A stretch of 64,000 nucleotides of DNA from positions 8,235,649-8,299,648 of the forward strand of contig OZ025868.1 of the NCBI GenBank assembly GCA_964019415.1. The letters are read 5' to 3'. The position numbers and the translations under genes were made by a program. This document shows positions 27,201-41,954 of the stretch, piece by piece. The stretch is from Ianthella basta (taxonomy: Eukaryota; Porifera; Demospongiae; Verongiida; Ianthellidae). Every line of letters starts with the position of its first letter. Positions within the stretch are counted from its first letter, which is position 1. Below the pieces are notes generated by a model. The model searched no databases, was not told the origin of the DNA, and saw nothing but the letters and a program-made list of their open reading frames with translations.

Positions 27201-29273
27201 CTTGCAACACAAAGTACCTAATGCTACAATTAAAATACACAAATGGCATACTTAGTTTGAGGAGGTCCTCCAATTGTACACAACATATATATACCATCTT
27301 AGCTGTGTTCTGGGTAGCTATGTACTTAGATGGCTTGTATAGGATTCCAAATATACTCTTGTCCTCTTTAATTTTGGTTATGAATTACTTCAAAGTCTCT
27401 TAATCTATCAGAAATGACATGACAATGTGGATACTGGTGTCAGTGTGAACATTACACTAAAGTAATGGAGTGACTGCATGATGAATGGTGTTATCCTTTT
27501 CAAGAGATTGGCCTCTCTGATCAGTGTCAAACACTCAGCCCATACAATGAGACAATGAAGATGATTCGTTGCAAGTTCGAATTCTCACTCATCGACTCCG
27601 CCAACCTCAGCCTAAGAGGTGCAAGATCAGCCCTTGATCCACAGACCAGCCAGATGTGACCTGTTGGATACCCCCATTGATGTGACTGTCAGTGAGGGCA
27701 ACCTGTAAATGAACTGAATCATGCCATTATTTTGAAATACAATGCATATGCTTTATGTTTCTGTTGATGATGCTTACATTTATACTTAATTATATACACA
27801 TGTCACAATGGTGTGACTGATCACACCCTAGCTTGGTGTGAGCACTGGCTGGTATGATGGTCACACCATATTATGTATTGTGTATATACAGGTGCACAGA
27901 GTAATATACGTAACATGTCTGGCAGACAGGATCAGGCACTTGGTGCACATACATAAACATGTAAGTTAAGGCGCCATGGCCATTAGTCCAATTCGCCAGT
28001 AACATATTAGATAATCTAATATCGTACATGCACGTACACGCGTAGCTATACGTACGTAGCGATACGTACTTCGGCTAATGAAACATCTTTACCTTCGATA
28101 GTTCTTCTTCATATCAGCATAGAACAAAGAAAGATCAGTCATTCACAATCAGTAAAGTAGGATTTTCGGGAGGTTCAGGGACTAAGGAACAGTGAGCTCT
28201 GAAGTGTTGTGTACTGTTTGCGATCTCTGTTCGTTGGCTGATAAAACATCTTTACCCTCGTTCGATCGCCCCCAAACGAACACAGTGTCAAAATCAGTTG
28301 GTCAGCAATACTCACTGAGGTAGACGTCCAGGGAGGTTCAGGTTTCTAGGAAAGAGTATAAATGAGTGCCATAGACGGAGGAGGTCGAGCGGCCATTTTA
28401 GGCTCTACAAAGGGGATTCCCCTCCACTGCTCCGCTCCCTAATCTCGACCATTAGAATAGGCTACTTTGAGCTAAACAGAGGGGACCGTACAGAGTGTGT
28501 AAGCTCTAATTACCTACACCACACCATACACAACAAACCCTACTATCTGCATGATATAGAAAGCATTGTGCAGTTGTAGCATTAGTTAGCTAGCTACTTA
28601 AATTGCTTAGCTAGCTACTAGATAGCTGGACAGCACCAAGTGCAGTAGTTTTACTGCACATAGCTAGCTAACTAGCTAATAGCTAGAAGATACCAAGCTA
28701 TATCATTATGTGCTTTTAAAATAGCTACCCTCACTATGATATTCCTATTGCATCAGATTAACTAATACGTCATACCGTTGTTCGTGTACCAATGTACGTG
28801 CATATAGCATCACATACATGTACACATATGGTTGATATTATATTATGCATTTCAATCTATTCAACCAACCTACTGTGTTGCTACACAGGTGAGCTATTAT
28901 AGCCATTCAACAGCACTCAATTCAGTTTCAGCAAGAAGACCTGACCTACATTTCCTGTTGATTGTGTCCTCTCATGCACATGTGATGTTACACTACTTTC
29001 AGATATCACTAGTTTCATCATTGTTTATTGACATAGACAATGAACAATGCAATACAACAAGCAACTCACAACTCAATAAACAACCATTCAAGGGTCATTA
29101 TAGATTGCTGTTTCAAGATTAATGTGCAGTCACTGTGTTCACTATGTCTAATGCATGTATACGTATGTCAATCAATCGATCAATCAATGATCATGAAGGA
29201 TACATATCTCCAGTTTCTGGAGGTCATCCCTAAAAAACAAGCTGTCTTAAGGCAACATATATCAGTCTGAACA
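27201..29273. other. Intergenic region before the LINE
   Basis: No gene is supported. 28050-28510 is GC-richer, with two related AAACATCTTTACC blocks, and could be a decayed non-autonomous element. Several runs of TAGCTAGC-type simple sequence lie at 28580-28690. Confidence 0.4.
27510..27720 (+). mobile_element. Possible tRNA-derived SINE
   Basis: CTCTGATCAGTGTCAAACACT resembles a degenerate box A, and AGTTCGAATTC about 55 bases later resembles box B. No clear tail or target duplication was found, so this is weak. Confidence 0.3.
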
Positions 29274-30588
29274 TTACATACCAGTACATAAATCACTTAA
29301 ATTATCACTCCATCTCATCCTTGGTCTACCTCTCGGCCTTCTTCCTTCAATCTCTCCTACATACACCTTCTTTGTCACTCTGTCGCTGCTCATCTCATTC
29401 AGTTTGCCCTTCCAATTTTCCTGCCTTCTCCTTATCACATCTAATACACTTTCCTGCCCAAGATGCTGTCTAATGTGTTCATTCTATATTCTCTCCATTC
29501 TACTTACTCCTTGTACACTTCTCAAAACATTCATTTGTGTTGCCTGCACTTTTGACTGCTGCTGCTTTGTCACGCTCCATGCCTCACACCCATACAACAA
29601 AGATGGCATCATTGTGGCATTGACTACTTTCAACTTTGTGCCCTTACTTAACTCTCTCCTCCTCAATACTGCCTCACTCATTCCTCCAATCATTCTTGTA
29701 GCACTCCCAATTCTTGCCTCCATTTCCTTCTGCATCCTACCATCACTACTTAACATCACCCCCAAATCAATAGCCTGGTCACCAACTCTTACTTTACAGT
29801 CACCTCTCTCCCTTGCTACCTTCATCACTTTTGTCTTCCTCCAATTAACCTTCAAGTTCCATCTAACCATTGCCTCACTCAGTACCTAAAAATTGCTCTG
29901 TAGCCCCTCTTCCAACTCTGCCATCAACACCATGTCAGCCGCATAGAGTAGCACTCCCACCTCACCTGTAGACAGCTTCACATCTCTCACAAACCCTCCT
30001 CTTGCTTCCCTTGTCACCTTATCCACAAATACATTAAACAACCATGGTGATAGTGTGCAGCCTTGTCTCACACCCCTATTCACCCCAAACCACTCTGACT
30101 CTTTATCTCCAATCCTCACACTTGCGTTCCCACCCTCATACAGCGACTGAATTGCTAGTAATAATCTTCCCTCAACACCATATTCTTCCAGCACTCTCCA
30201 TAGCTTTTCCCTATTCTCTTTATCATACGCCTTCTCTAAATCTACAAATGCCATATACACCACCTTGTCCTTTTCAATGGTCTTCTCCATAATCTGCCTC
30301 ACTGTAAAGATCTGATCATTACAGCCCCTACCAGCCCTAAAACCTCCTTGCTCATCCATTACTTTTTCTGCCGTTATCAACTTCACCCTGTCATTTAGTA
30401 CTCCTGCATACACCTTACCAACCACACTCAAAAGGCTTATCCCTCTGTAATTCGAGCATTCCAGCCTACTACCCTTCTTGAAAATGGGGATGATCTGTGC
30501 TTTTCTCCAGTCTACTGGGGCTACACCGACTCTCCATACCATATTGAATAACAATACCAACCATTTCATTACCACTTGAACCACCATC
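29274..30588 (-). mobile_element. 5'-truncated LINE, reverse transcriptase region
   Basis: On the - strand, one frame encodes reverse transcriptase blocks in order: NYRGISLL, GGFRAGRGCNDQ, AFVDLEKAYD, GVRQGCTLSPWLFN and a YAAD version of the catalytic YADD box (29934-29945). These are followed by a C-terminal part with YGCEAW and RRPRGRPRMRW, ending at TAA 29274-29276. The frame is otherwise continuous but has two stops, at 29886-29888 and 29484-29486. The endonuclease domain is missing; the element ends at the satellite edge. With the first catalytic Asp changed to Ala, it cannot be active. It is a non-LTR retrotransposon; the clade is not resolved. Confidence 0.85.
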
Positions 30589-33500
30589 TGGGCAGATTTG
30601 GTAAAAGATGGCAAGGTAAGATTAAGCAAGATTTGGCAAGATATGACAAGGTAAGATTAAGCAAGATTTGACAAGATATGACAAGATAAGATTAGGCAAG
30701 ATTAGGCAAGTTATGACAAGGTAAGATTAGGCAAGATTAGGTAAGATATGACAAAATAAGATTAGGCAAGATTTGGCAAGATATGACAAGGTAAGATTTG
30801 GCAACATTTGGCAAGATATGACAAGGTAAGATTTGGCAAGATTTGGAAACATATGACAAGGTAAGATTAAGCAAGATTAGGCAAGATATGACAAGGTGAG
30901 ATTAGGCAATATTTGGCAAGATATGCATATGACAAGGTAAGATTTGGCAAGATTTGGAAAGATATGACAAGGTAAGATTAAGTAAGATTAGGCAAGATAT
31001 GACAAGGTAAGATTTGGCGAGATTTGGCAAGATATGACTAGGTAAGATTTGCAGTTGGCAAGATATGACAAGGTAAGATTTGGCAAGATTTGGCAAGACA
31101 TGACAAGATAAGATTAAGAAAGATTTGGCAAAATATGACAAGGTAAGATTAAGCAAGATTTGGCAAGATATGACAAGGTAAGATTTGGCAAGATTTGGCA
31201 AGATATGACAAGGTAAGATTTTGCAAGATTAGACAAGATATGACATGGTAAGATTATGCAAGATTTGGCAAGATATGACAAGGTAAGATTAGGTAAGATT
31301 AGGCAATATATGACGAGGTGAGATCTGGACAGATTTGGTAAAAGATGGCAAGGTAAGATTAAGCAAGATTTGGCAAGATATGACAAGGTAAGATTAAGCA
31401 AGATTTGGCAAGATATGACAAGATCAGATTAGGCAAGATTAGGCAAGATATGACAAGGTAAGATTAGGCAAGATTAGGTGAGATATGACAAAATAAGATT
31501 AGGCAACATTTGGCCAGATATGACAAGGTAAGATTTGGCAACATTTGGCAAGATATGACAAGGTAAGATTTGGCAAGATTTGGCAAGATATGACAAGGTA
31601 TGATTAAGCAAGATTAGGCAAGATATGACAAGGTGAGATTAGGCAAGATTTGGCAAGATATGACAAGGTAAGATTTGGCAAGATATGACAAGGTAAGATT
31701 AAGTAAGATTAGGCAAGATATGACAAGGTAAGATTTGGCAAGATTTGCAATTGGCAAGATATCACAAGGTAAGATTTGGCAAGATTTGGCAAGATATGAC
31801 TAGGTAAGATTAAGCAAGATTTGGCAAGATATGACAAGGTAAGATTAGGCAAGATTAGGCAAGATATGACAAGATAAGATTTGGCAAGATATGACAAGGT
31901 AATAGTAGGCAAGATATGACAAGGTAAGATTTGGCAAGATCTGGCAAGATATATATGACAAGGTAAGATAAGGTAAGATTAGGCATGATATGAAAAGGTA
32001 AGATTTGGCAAGATTTGGCAAGATATGACAAGGTAAAATCTGGCAAGATATGACAAGGTAAGATTTGGCAAGATATGACAAGGAAAGATTTGGCAAGATA
32101 TGACAAGGTAAGATTTGGCAAGATTAGACAAGATATGACAAGGTAAGATTTTGCAAGATTTGGCAAGATATGACAAGGTAAGATTAGGCAAGATTAGGTA
32201 AGATATGACAAAATAAGATTAGGCAACATTTGGCAAGATATGACAAGGTGAGATTTGGCTACATTTGGCAAGATATGACAAGGTAAGATTTGGCAAGATT
32301 TGGCAAGATATGACAAGGTAAGATTAAGCAAGATTAGGCAAGATATGACAAGGTGAGATTAGGCAAGATTTGGCAAGATATGACAAGGTAAGAATTGGCA
32401 AGATTTGGAAAGATATGACTAGGTAAGATTTGCAGTTGGCAAGATATGACAAGGTAAGATTTGGCAAGATTTGGCAAGATATGACAAGATAAGATTAAGA
32501 AAGATTTGGCAAGATATGACAAGGTAAGATTTGGCAAGATTAGGCAAGATATGACAAGGTAAGATTTTGCAAGATTTGGCAAGATATGACAAGATATGAC
32601 AAGGTAAGATTAAGTAAGATTAGGCAAGATTTGCAATTGGCAAGATATGACAAGCTAAGATTTGGCAAGATATGACAAGGTAAGATTTGGCAAGATTTGG
32701 CAAGATATGACAAGGTAAGATTTGGCAAGATATGACAAGGTAAGATTAGGTAAGATTAGGCAATATATGACGAGGTGAGATCTGGACAGATTTGGTAAAA
32801 GATGACAAGGTAAGATTAAGCAAGATTTGGCAAGATATGACAAAGTAAGATTAAGCAAGATTTGGCAAGAATTGACAAGATAAGATTAGGCAAGATTAGG
32901 CAAGATATGACAAGGTAAGATTAGGCAAGATTAGGTAAGATATGACAAAATAAGATTAGGCAACATTTGGCAAGATATGACAAGGTAAGATTTGGCAACA
33001 TTTGGCAAGATATGACAAGGTAAGATTTGGCAAGATTTGGCAAGATATGACAAGGTATGATTAAGCAAGATTAGGCAAGATATGACAAGGTGAGATTAGG
33101 CAAGATTTGGCAAGATATGACAAGGTAAGATTTGCCAAGATTCGGCAAGATATTACAAGGTAAGATTAAGTAAGATTAGGCAAGATATGACAAGGTAAGA
33201 TTTGGCAAGATTTGCAATTGGCAAGATATCACAAGGTAAGATTTGGCAAGATTAGGCAAGATATGACTAGGTATGATTAAGCAAGATTTGGCAAGATATG
33301 ACAAGGTAAGATTAGGCAAGATTAGGCAAGATATGACAAGATAAGATTTGGCAAAATATGATAAGGCAAGAGTAGGCAAGATATGACAAGGTAAGATTTG
33401 GCAAGATCTAGCAAGATATATATGACAAGGTAAGATAAGGTAAGATTAGGCAAGATATGAAAAGGTAAGATTTGGCAAGATTTGGCAAGATATGACAAGG

Positions 33501-36500
33501 TAAAATCTGGCAAGATATGACAAGGTAAGATTTAGCAAGATATGACAACGAAAGATTTGGCAAGATATGACAAGGTAAGATTTGGCAAGATTAGACAAGA
33601 TATGACAAGGTAAGATTTGGCAAGATTTGACAAGATATGACAAGGTAAGATAAGGTAAGATTAGGCAAGATATGAAAATGTAAGATTTGGGAAGATATGA
33701 CAAGGTAAGATTAGGCAAGATTAGGTAAGATATGACAAGATAAAATTTGGCAACATTTGGCAAGATCTGACAAGGTAAGATTTGGCATGATTTGGCAAGA
33801 TATGATAAGGTAAGATTAAGCAAGATTAGGCAAGATTTGGCGAGATATGACAAGGTAAGATTTGGCAAGATTTGGAAAGATATGACAAGGTAAGATTAAG
33901 TAAGATTAGGCAAGATATGACAAAGTAAGATTTGGCGAGATTTAGCAAGATATGACTAGGTAAGATTTGCAGTTGGCAAGATATGACAAGGTAAGATTTG
34001 GCAAGATTTGGCAAGACATGACAAGATAAGATTAAGAAAGATTTGGCAAGATATGACAAGGTAAGATTTGGCAAGATTTGGCAAGATATGACAAGGTAAG
34101 ATTTTGCAAGATTTGGCAAGATATGACAAAATATGACAAGGTAAAATTAAGTAAGATTGGGCAAGATTTGCAATTGGCAAGATATGACAAGCTAAGATTT
34201 GGCAAGATATGACAAGGTAAGATTAAGCAAGATTTGGCAAAATATGACAAGGTAAGATTTGGCAAGATTTGGCAAGATATGACATGGTAAAATTATGCAA
34301 GATTTGGCAAGATATGACAAGGTAAGATTTGGCAAGATATGACAAGGTAAGATTAGGTAAGATTAAGCAATATATGACGAGGTGAGATCTGGACAGATTT
34401 GATAAAAGATGGCAAGGTAAGATTAAGCAAGATTTGGCAAGATATGACAAGGTAAGATTAAGCAAGATTTGGCAAGATATGACAAGATAAGATTAGGCAA
34501 GATTAGGCAAGATATGACAAGGTAAGATTAGGCAAGATTAGGTAAGATATGACAATATAAGATTAGGCAAGATTTGGCAAGATATGATGGTAAGATTTGG
34601 CAACATTTGGCAAGACATGACAAGGTAAGATTTGGCAAGATATGACAAGGTAAGATTAAGCAAGATTAGGCAAGATATGACAAGGTGAGATTGGGCATGA
34701 TTTGGCAAGATATGACAAGGTAAGATTTGGCAAGATTTGGAAAGATATGACAAGGTCAGATTAAGTAAGACTAGGCAAGATAAGACAAGGTAAGATTTGG
34801 CAAGATTTGGCAAGATATGACAAGGTAAGATTAGGCCAGATTAGGCAAGATTTGACAAGATAAGATTTGGCAAGATTTGCAATTGGCAAGATATGACAAG
34901 GTAAGATTTGGCAAGATTTGGCAAGATATGACAGGGTAAGATTAAGCAAGATTTGGCAAGATATGACAAGGTAAGATTTGGCAAGATTTGGAAAGATATG
35001 ACAAGGTAAGTTTAGGCAAGATTAGGTAAGATATGACAAGGTAAGATTTGGCAAGATTTGCAATTGGCAAGATATGACGAGGTATGATCTGGCAAGATAT
35101 AATGAGGCAAGATTAAGCAAAATTTTGCAAGATGTGACAGGGTAAGATTAAGAAAGATTTGGCAAGATATGACAGGGTAAGATTAAGCAAGATTTGGCAA
35201 GATATGACAAGGTGAGATTAGGCAAGATTTGGCAAGATTTAACAAGATAAAATTAGGCAAGTCGAGGCAAGATATGACAAGGTAAGATTATGCAAGATTT
35301 GGCCAGATATGGCAAGGTAAGATTTGGTAAGATTTGGCAAGATTTGACTAGGTAAGATTAGGCAAGATTAGGCAAGATAAGACAAGTAAGATTAAGAAAG
35401 ATTTCGCAAGATATGACGAGGTAAGATCTGGCAAGATATGACAAGGTATGATCTGGCAAGATATAATGAGGTAAGATTAAGCAAGATTTGGCAAGATATG
35501 ACAAAGTAAGATTTGGCCAGATTTGGCAAGATTTGACAAGGTAAGATTAAGTAAGATTAGGCAAGATATGACAAGGTATATAAAACTTGGCAAGATTTGC
35601 AATTGGAAGATATGACAGGGTAAGATTAAGCTAGATTTGGCAAGATATGACAAGGTAAGATTTGGCAAGATTTGGCTAGATATGACTAGGTAAGATTAAG
35701 CAAGATTTGGCAAGATATGACAAGGTAAGATTAGGCAAGATTATGCAAGATACGACAAGATAAGATTTGGCAAGATTTGCAATTGACAAGATATGACAAG
35801 GTAAGATTTGGCAAGATCTGGCAAGATATGACAAGATAAGATTTGGTAAGATTTGAAAAGATATAACAAGGTAAGTTTAGGCAAGATTAGGCAAGATATG
35901 ACAAGGTGAGATTTGGCAAGATTTGAAAAGATATGACTAGGTAAGTTTAGGCAAGATTAGGCAAGATATGACAAGGTAAGATTTGCAAGATTTGCAATAG
36001 GCAAGATATGACAAGGTGAGATTTGGCAAGATTTGGCAAGATATGACTAGGTAAGATTAAGCAAGATTTGGCAAGATATGACTAGGTAAGATTAGGCAAG
36101 ATTATGCAAGATAGGACAAGATAAGATTTGGCAAGATTTGCAAATGGCAAGATATGACAAGGTAAGATTTGGCAAGATTTGGAAATGATATGACAAGGTA
36201 AGATTTGGCAAGATTTGAAAAGATATGTCAAGGCAAGTTTAGGCAAGATTAGGCAAGATATGTCAAGGTAAGATTTGGCAAGATTTGCAATTGGCAAGAT
36301 ATGACAAGGTGAGATTTGGCAAGATTTGGCAAGATATGACAAGGTAAGATTAAGCAAGATTTGGCAAGATATGACAAGGTAAGTTTTGGCAAGATTTGGC
36401 AATATATGACAAGGTAAGATTAAGCAAGATTAGGCAAGATATGACTAGGTAAGATTAGGCAAGATTATGCAAGATACGGCAAGATAAGATTTAGCAAGAT

Positions 36501-36727
36501 TTGGCAAGATATGACCGGGTAAGATTAAGCAAGATTTGGCAAGATATGACAAGGTAAGATTTGGCACGATTTGCAATTGGCAAGATATGACAAGGTGAGA
36601 TTTGGCACGATTTGGCAAGATATGACAAGGTAAGATTAAGCAAGATTTGGCAAGATATGACAAGGTAAGATTAAGCAAGATTTGGCAAGATATGACAAGG
36701 TAAGATTAAGCAAGATTTGGCAAGATA

Positions 36728-36927
36728 NNNNNNNNNNNNNNNNNNNNNNNNNNNNNNNNNNNNNNNNNNNNNNNNNNNNNNNNNNNNNNNNNNNNNNNNN
36801 NNNNNNNNNNNNNNNNNNNNNNNNNNNNNNNNNNNNNNNNNNNNNNNNNNNNNNNNNNNNNNNNNNNNNNNNNNNNNNNNNNNNNNNNNNNNNNNNNNNN
36901 NNNNNNNNNNNNNNNNNNNNNNNNNNN
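36728..36927. other. Assembly gap (200 N) within the satellite
   Basis: Exactly 200 N, the same size as the gap at 57928, so it is a placeholder. The true array may be longer. Confidence 0.99.
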
Positions 36928-39900
36928 TGACAAGGTAAGATTAGGCAAGATTATGCAAGATACGACAAGATAAAATTTGGCAAGATTTGAAATTGGCAAG
37001 ATATGACAAGGCAAGTTTTGGCAAGATTTGGCAAGATATGACAGGGTAAGATTAAGCAGGGTTTGGCAAGATATGACAAGGTAAGATTTGGCCAGATTTC
37101 ATAAGATATAATTAGGTAAGTTTAGGCAAGATTAGGCAAGATATGACAAGGTAAGATTTGGCAAGATTTGCAATTGGCAAGATATGACAAGGTAAGATTT
37201 GGTAAGATATGACAAGGTAAGATTTGGCAAGATTTGGCAAGATATCACAAGGTAAGATCTGGCAACATATGACAAGCTAAGATTTGGCAAGATATGACAA
37301 AGTAAGATTAGGCAAGATATGACAAAGTAAGATTAAGCAAGATTTGGCAAGATACAACTAGGTAAGATTTAGCAAGATTTGGCAAGATAAGACAAGGTAA
37401 GATTTGGCAAGATTTGCAATTGGAAGGATATGACAAGGTAAGATTTGGCATGATTTGGCAAGATATGACAGGGTAAGATTAAGCAAGATTTGGCAAGATA
37501 TGACAAGGTAAGATTTGGCAAGATTAGGCAAGATAAGACAAGGTAAGATTTGGCACGATTTAGCAAGATATGACAAGGCAAGATTTGGCAAGATTTGGCA
37601 AGATATGACAAGGTAAGATTTGGCAAGATTTGGCAAGATTTAACAAGATAATATTAGGCAAGACTAGGCAAGATATGACAAGGTAAGATTATGCAAGATT
37701 TGGCCAGATATGGCAAGGTAAGATTTGGTAAGATTTGGCAAGATTTGACTAGGTAAGATTAGGCAAGATTAGGCAAGATAAGACAAGTAAGATTAAGAAA
37801 GATTTTGCAAGATATGAAGAGGTAAGATCTGGCAAGATATGACGAGGTATGATCTGGCAAGATATAATGAGGCAAGATTAAGCAAGATTAAGCAAGATAT
37901 GACAAAGTAAGATTTGGTCAGATTTGGCAAGATTTGACAAGGCAAGATTAAGTAAGATTAGGCAAGATATGACAAGGTATATAAAACTTGGCAAGATTTG
38001 CAATTGGAAGATATGACAGGGTAAGATTAAGCTAGATTTGGCAAGATATGACAAGGTAAGATTTGGTAAGATTTGGCAAGATATGACTAGGTAAGATTAA
38101 GCAAGATTTGGCAAGATATGACAAGGTAAGATTAGGCAAGATTATGCAAGATACGACAAGATAAGATTTGGCAAGATTTGCAATTGACAAGATATGACAA
38201 GGTAAGATTTGGCAAGATCTGGCAAGATATGACAAGGTAAGATTTGGCAAGATCTGCAATTGGCAAGATATGACAAGGTAAGATTTGGCAAGATTTGGCA
38301 AGATATGACAAGGTAAGATATGGCAAGATTTGAAAAGATATCACAAGGCAAGTTTAGGCAAGATTAGGCAAGATATGACAAGGTAAGATTTGGCACGATT
38401 TGCAATTGGCAAGATATGACAAGGTAAGATTTGGCAAGATTTGGAAATGATATGACAAGGTAAGATTTGGCAAGATTTGAAAAGATATGTCAAGGCAAGT
38501 TTAGGCAAGATTAGGCAAGATATGACAAGGTAAGATTTGGCAAGATTTGCAATTGGCAAGATATGACAAGGTGAGATTTGGCAAGATTTGGCAAGATATG
38601 ACAAGGTAAGATTAAGCAAGATTTGGCAAGATATGACAAGGTAAGATTTGGCAAGATTTGGCAATATATGACAAGGTAAGATTAAGCAAGATTTGGCAAG
38701 ATATGACTAGGTAAGATTAGGCAAGATTATGCAAGATACGACAAGATAAGATTTGGCAAGATTTGGCAAGATATGACAGGGTAAGATTAAGCAAGATTTG
38801 GCAAGATATGACAAGGTAAGATTTGGCAAGTTTTGAAAAGATATCACAAGGCAAGTTTAGACAAGATTAGGCAAGATATGACAAGGTAAGATTTGGCACG
38901 ATTTGCAATTGGCAAGATATGACAAGGTGAGATTTGGCAAGATTTGGCAAGATATGACACGGTAAGATTAAGCAAGATTTGGCAAGATATGACAAGGTAA
39001 GATTAAGCAAGATTTGGCAAGATATGACAAGGTAAGATTAGGCAAGATTATGCAAGATACGACAAGATAAGATTTGGCAAGATTTGAAATTGGCAAGATA
39101 TGACAAGGCAAGATTTGGCAAGATTTGGCAAGATATGACAGGGTAAGATTAAGCAGGGTTTGGCAAGATATGACAAGGTAAGATTTGGCAAGATTTCAAA
39201 AGATATGACTAGGTAAGTTTAGGCAAGATTAGGCAAGATATGACAAGGTAAGATTTGGCAAGATTTGCAATTGGCAAGATATGACAAGGTAAGATTTGGT
39301 AAGATATGACAAGGTAAGATTTGGCAAGATTTGGCAAGATATGACAAGGTAAGATCTGGCAACATATGACAAAGTAAGATTAAGCAAGATTTGGCAAGAT
39401 ACGACTAGGTAAGATTTAGCAAGATTTGGCAAGATAAGACAAGGTAAGATTTGGCAAGATTTGCAATTGGCAAGATATGACAAGGTAAGATTTGGCATGA
39501 TTTGGCAAGATATGACAGGGTAAGATTAAGAAAGATTTGGCAAGATATGACAAGGTAAGATTTGGCAAGATTAGGCAAGATAAGACAAGGTAAGATTTGG
39601 CACGATTTAGCAAGATATGACAAGGCAAGATTTGGCTAGATTTGGCAAGATATGTCAAGGTAAGATTAAGCAAGATTTGGCAAGATATTACAAGATAAGA
39701 TTAAGCAAGATTTGGCAAGATATGACAAGTAAGATTATGAAAGATTTGGCAGGATATGACGAGGGAACATCTGGCAAGATATGACGAGGTATGATCTGGC
39801 AAGATATAACGAGGTATGATTAAGCAATATTTCGCAAGATAAGACAAGGTAAGATTAAGCAAAATTTGGCAAGATATGACAAGGTAAGATTAAGCAAGAT

Positions 39901-41910
39901 TTGGCAAGATATGACAAGGTAAGATTTGGCAAGATTTGGCAAGATATGACAAGGTGAGGTTAAGCAAGATTTGGCAAGATATGACTAGGTAAGATTAGAC
40001 AAGATTATGCAAGATATGACAAGATAAGATTTGGCAAGATTTGGCAAGATATGACAGGGTAAGATTAAGCAAGATTTGGCAAGATATGACAAGGTAAGAT
40101 TTGGCAAGATTTGAAAAGATATCATAAGGCAAGTTTAAGCAAGATTAGGCAAGATATGACAAGGTAAGAAGATTTGGCACGATTTGCAATTGGCAAGATA
40201 TGACAAGGTGAGATTTGGCAACATTTGGCAAGATATGACAAGGTAAGATTATGCAAGATTTGGCAAGATATGACAAGGTAAGATTTGGCAAGATTTGGCA
40301 AGATATGACAAGGTAAGATTAAGCCAGATTTGGGAAGATAATGACAAGGTAAGATTTGGCAAGATTTGCAATTGGCAAGATATGACAAGGCAAGATTTGG
40401 CAAGATTTGGCAAGATATGACAGGGTAAGTCTAAGCAGGGTTTGGCAAGATATGACAAGGTAAGATTTGGTAAGATTTCAAAAGATATGACAAGGTAAGC
40501 TTAGGCAAGATTTGGCAAGATATGACAAGGTAAGATTTGGCAAGATTTGCAATTGGCAAGATATAACAAGGTAAGATTTGGCATGATTTGGCAAGATATG
40601 ACAGGGTAAGATTAAGAAAGATTTGGCAAGATATGACAAGGTAAGATTTGGCAAAATTAGGTAAGATAAGACAAGGTAAGATTTGGCACGATTTAGTAAG
40701 ATATGACAAGGCAAGATTTGGCTAGATTTGGCAAGATATGTCAAGGTAAGATTAAGGAAGATTTGGCAAGATATTACAAGATAAGATTAAGCAAGATATG
40801 GCAAGATATGACAAGTAAGATTAGGAAAGATTTGGCAGGATATGATGAGGGAACATCTGGCAAGATATGACGAGGTATGATCTGGCAAGATATAACGAGG
40901 TATGATTAAGCAAGATTTGGCAAGATATGACAAGGTAAGATTTGGCAAAATTTGGCAAGATATGACAAGGTAAGATTAAGCAAGATTTGGCAAGATATGA
41001 CAAGGTGAGATTAGGCAAGATTATGCAAGATACGACAAGATAAGATTTGGCAAGATTTGCAATTGGCAAGATATGACAAGTTGAGATTTGGCAAGATTTG
41101 GCAAGATATGACAAGGTAAGATTTGGTAAGATTCGGCAAGATATGACAAGGTAAAATTTGGCAAGATTTGGCAAGATATGACAAGGTAAGATTTGGTAAG
41201 ATTTGGCAAGATATGACAAGTAAGATTAAGAAAGATTTTGCAAGATATGACGAGGTAAGATCTGGCAAGATATGACGAGGTATGATCTGGCAAGATATAA
41301 TGAGGCAAGATTAAGCAAGATTTGGCAACATATGACAAGGTAAGATTTGGTAAGATTTGGCAAGATTTGACAAGGTAAGATTAGGCAAGATTAGGCAAGA
41401 TATGACAAGGTAAGATTTGGCAAGATATGACAAAGTAAGATTTGGCAAGATTTGGCAAGATTTGACAAGGTAAAATTAAGTAAAATTAGGCAAGATATGA
41501 CAAGGTATATAAAACATGGCAAGATTTGCAATTGGATGATATGACAGGGTAAGATTAAGCTAGATTTGGCAAGATAAGACAAGGTAAGCTTTGGCAAGAT
41601 TTGGCAAGATGTGACTAGGTAAGATTAAGGAAGATTTGGCAAGATATGACAAGGTAAGATTAGGCAAGATTATGCAAGATACGACAAGATAAGATTTGGC
41701 AAGATTTGAAATTGGCAAGATATGACAAGGTAAGATTTGGCATGATTTGACAAGATATGACAGGGTAAGATTAAGAAAGATTTAGCAAGATATGACAAGG
41801 TAAGATTTGGCAAGATTTGGCAAGATAAGACAAGGTAAGATTTGGCAAGATTTAGCAAGATATGACAAGGCAAGATTTGGCTAGATTTGGCAAGATATGT
41901 CAAGGTAAGT

Positions 41911-41954
41911 CAATATTTTTATATAGTTTTTGGTTTTTGGTTTGGTGTTTGGTA
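41911..41954. other. Non-satellite interruption in the array
   Basis: A ~44-bp AT/GT-rich stretch with TTTTTGGTTTTTGG and GGTGTTTGGT interrupts the satellite. Satellite resumes in the same orientation on both sides. Confidence 0.7.

Noticed and set aside
29404-29889. A 161-codon + strand open frame
   Set aside because: It is the antisense shadow of the LINE coding strand.
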